Positions 5,715-6,702 of a stretch of DNA of 6,702 nt are shown one piece after another. This DNA comes from Alphaproteobacteria bacterium (GTDB lineage Bacteria; Pseudomonadota; Alphaproteobacteria; Rhizobiales; Devosiaceae): the NCBI GenBank assembly GCA_013152625.1, contig JAADFY010000079.1, forward strand, positions 1-6,702. Reading direction: 5' to 3'. Every line of letters starts with the position of its first letter. The first letter of the stretch is position 1. The position numbers were made by a program, and so were the translations under genes. Under the pieces are notes generated by a model. It was not told the origin of the DNA and did not search any database. It saw only the letters and a program-made list of their open reading frames with translations.

Positions 5715-5717
5715 TTC
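5703..5717 (+). promoter_or_regulatory. LexA (SOS) box GTTC-N7-GTTC of uvrA
   Basis: GTTCCGTTTATGTTC is an exact GTTC-N7-GTTC direct repeat, the established alphaproteobacterial LexA operator, placed over the -10 of the uvrA promoter. Its right part shares TTATGTTCGCA (5710-5720) with the box next to ssb (4397-4407). It is nested in a perfect 8-base inverted repeat, TTGTTCCG (5701-5708) and CGGAACAA (5722-5729). Confidence 0.8.
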
Positions 5718-5759
5718 GCACCGGAACAAGTGATTCAACGAGTATTCGATCCAGCCAGC

Positions 5760-6702
5760 ATGCGAAAATCCCGGCAAAACCCCAATCGCGACATCATTAT
5801 TCGCGGGGCTTCAGAGCATAATCTGAAATCCGTAAACCTGACCCTGCCCCGGGACGCCCTCATTGTCATGACGGGCCTGAGCGGATCGGGCAAATCCTCG
5901 CTGGCATTCGATACCATCTATGCCGAGGGCCAGCGGCGCTATGTGGAAAGCCTTTCCGCGTACGCCCGCCAGTTCCTCGAAATGATGCAAAAGCCCCAGG
6001 TTGAGCATATCGAGGGCCTGTCGCCGGCCATTTCAATCGAGCAGAAAACCACCTCGCGCAATCCGCGATCCACGGTCGGCACGGTCACCGAAATATACGA
6101 TTATTTGCGCCTTTTGTTCGCCCGGGTCGGGGTGCCCTATTCGCCCGCGACCGGGCTGCCGATCCGAAGCCAGACCATTTCGCAAATGGTTGATCGGGTA
6201 ATGGATATGGCGGCCGGGGAGCGGCTTTACCTGCTGGCGCCCATCGCCCGCGGTCGCAAGGGCGAATTTCGCCGTGAACTGGCCGAGCTGATGAAAAAGG
6301 GGTTTCAGCGGGTCCGGATCGACGGCCAGTTTTACGAAATCGATGCCGCCCCGGCTCTGGACAAAAAATTCAAGCACGATATCGAAGTGGTGGTGGACCG
6401 GCTGGTGACCGGACCCGATATCATGTCCCGTCTGGCGGACAGTTTCGCCACCGCCCTGGGGCTGGCCGACGGTATCGCCCTCATAGAATTCGCCGACAAA
6501 ACCGACAAGAACAAATCCCCTGAGCAAATCACCTTTTCGCAAAAATTTGCCTGTCCCGTTTCCGGCTTTACCATCGCCGAAATCGAACCGCGCCTGTTTT
6601 CCTTTAACAATCCCCACGGCGCCTGCCCGGCCTGCAGCGGCCTTGGTGCCCAGTCCCGGGTCAACGCCGATCTGGTTGTGCCCGACGATAGCCTGTCCAT
6701 GC
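5760..6702 (+). CDS. uvrA: Excinuclease ABC subunit A (UvrA), N-terminal 314 aa, cut by right edge
   Basis: UvrA is the ATPase that finds bulky DNA lesions and loads UvrB in nucleotide excision repair. The visible part has the first ABC ATPase core: RGASEHNLKSVNL, Walker A GLSGSGKS (residues 39-46), then SLAFDTIYAEGQRRYVESLSAYARQF-type sequence and SPAISIEQKTTSRNPRSTVG around 88-107. The UvrB-binding region follows, and then the start of the first zinc region, EIEPRLFSFNNPHGACPAC (275-292). In that region C265, C289 and C292 are present while the partner of C265 is S268. About two thirds of the usual 940-980 residues lie beyond the edge. An in-frame ATG at 5712 overlaps the LexA box, so 5760 is preferred; a GTG at 5730 is a third option and none has a good Shine-Dalgarno. 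SOS control is expected from the operator at 5703. Confidence 0.97.
   Translation, partial: MRKSRQNPNRDIIIRGASEHNLKSVNLTLPRDALIVMTGLSGSGKSSLAFDTIYAEGQRRYVESLSAYARQFLEMMQKPQVEHIEGLSPAISIEQKTTSRNPRSTVGTVTEIYDYLRLLFARVGVPYSPATGLPIRSQTISQMVDRVMDMAAGERLYLLAPIARGRKGEFRRELAELMKKGFQRVRIDGQFYEIDAAPALDKKFKHDIEVVVDRLVTGPDIMSRLADSFATALGLADGIALIEFADKTDKNKSPEQITFSQKFACPVSGFTIAEIEPRLFSFNNPHGACPACSGLGAQSRVNADLVVPDDSLSM

Noticed and set aside
5205..5777. 190-residue minus-strand frame opposite alkB
   Set aside because: Antisense shadow of the AlkB histidine-box region and the uvrA promoter; Gly/Pro/His/Gln-rich without domains.
6033..6617. 194-residue minus-strand frame opposite uvrA
   Set aside because: Antisense to highly conserved UvrA coding sequence; explained by codon bias.

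Overview
The window looks like ordinary chromosomal DNA of an alphaproteobacterium, probably free-living and aquatic. Three things point there. Two direct-repeat LexA boxes of the alphaproteobacterial form GTTC-N7-GTTC lie beside the SOS genes ssb and uvrA. The UvrA first zinc-binding pair reads CPVSG, a variant I remember from this class. The ssb-linked secreted protein has a motif pattern I remember from alphaproteobacterial hypothetical proteins. No phage, insertion sequence, CRISPR array, tRNA or rRNA is visible.

Layout. 1-666 (minus) is the N-terminal part of a tetratricopeptide-repeat protein that runs off the left edge, possibly a TPR-sulfotransferase. 820-1767 (minus) encodes an exported, probably beta-barrel outer-membrane protein with its own promoter at 1809-1838. 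From 1768 to 2431 there is no convincing intact gene; on the minus strand it holds what looks like the wreck of a small signal-peptide/membrane gene (2133-2307). 2432-3421 (plus) is a polytopic membrane protein of unknown function, whose last 17 bases overlap the end of the convergent gene 3405-3794. That gene is a small secreted protein translated as the second cistron after ssb (3775-4245, minus). Next come alkB-type alkane hydroxylase (4455-5651, plus) and the first third of uvrA (5760 onward, plus), cut by the right edge.

The most interesting feature is the ssb-alkB-uvrA block. ssb and uvrA are classically divergent neighbours sharing an SOS-controlled intergenic region. Here a complete membrane di-iron alkane hydroxylase gene sits between them, and each flank carries its own LexA box (4390-4404 and 5703-5717). 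The boxes have the same orientation and share an 11-base core extension. The left box overlaps the -10 of a good promoter reading toward ssb and is only 50 bases before the alkB start, so alkB may have been caught up in the SOS regulon. This is the membrane alkane monooxygenase, not the unrelated DNA-repair dioxygenase of the same name. No rubredoxin or other electron-transfer partner is in the window.

All gene calls come from reading the sequence; no database search was possible.
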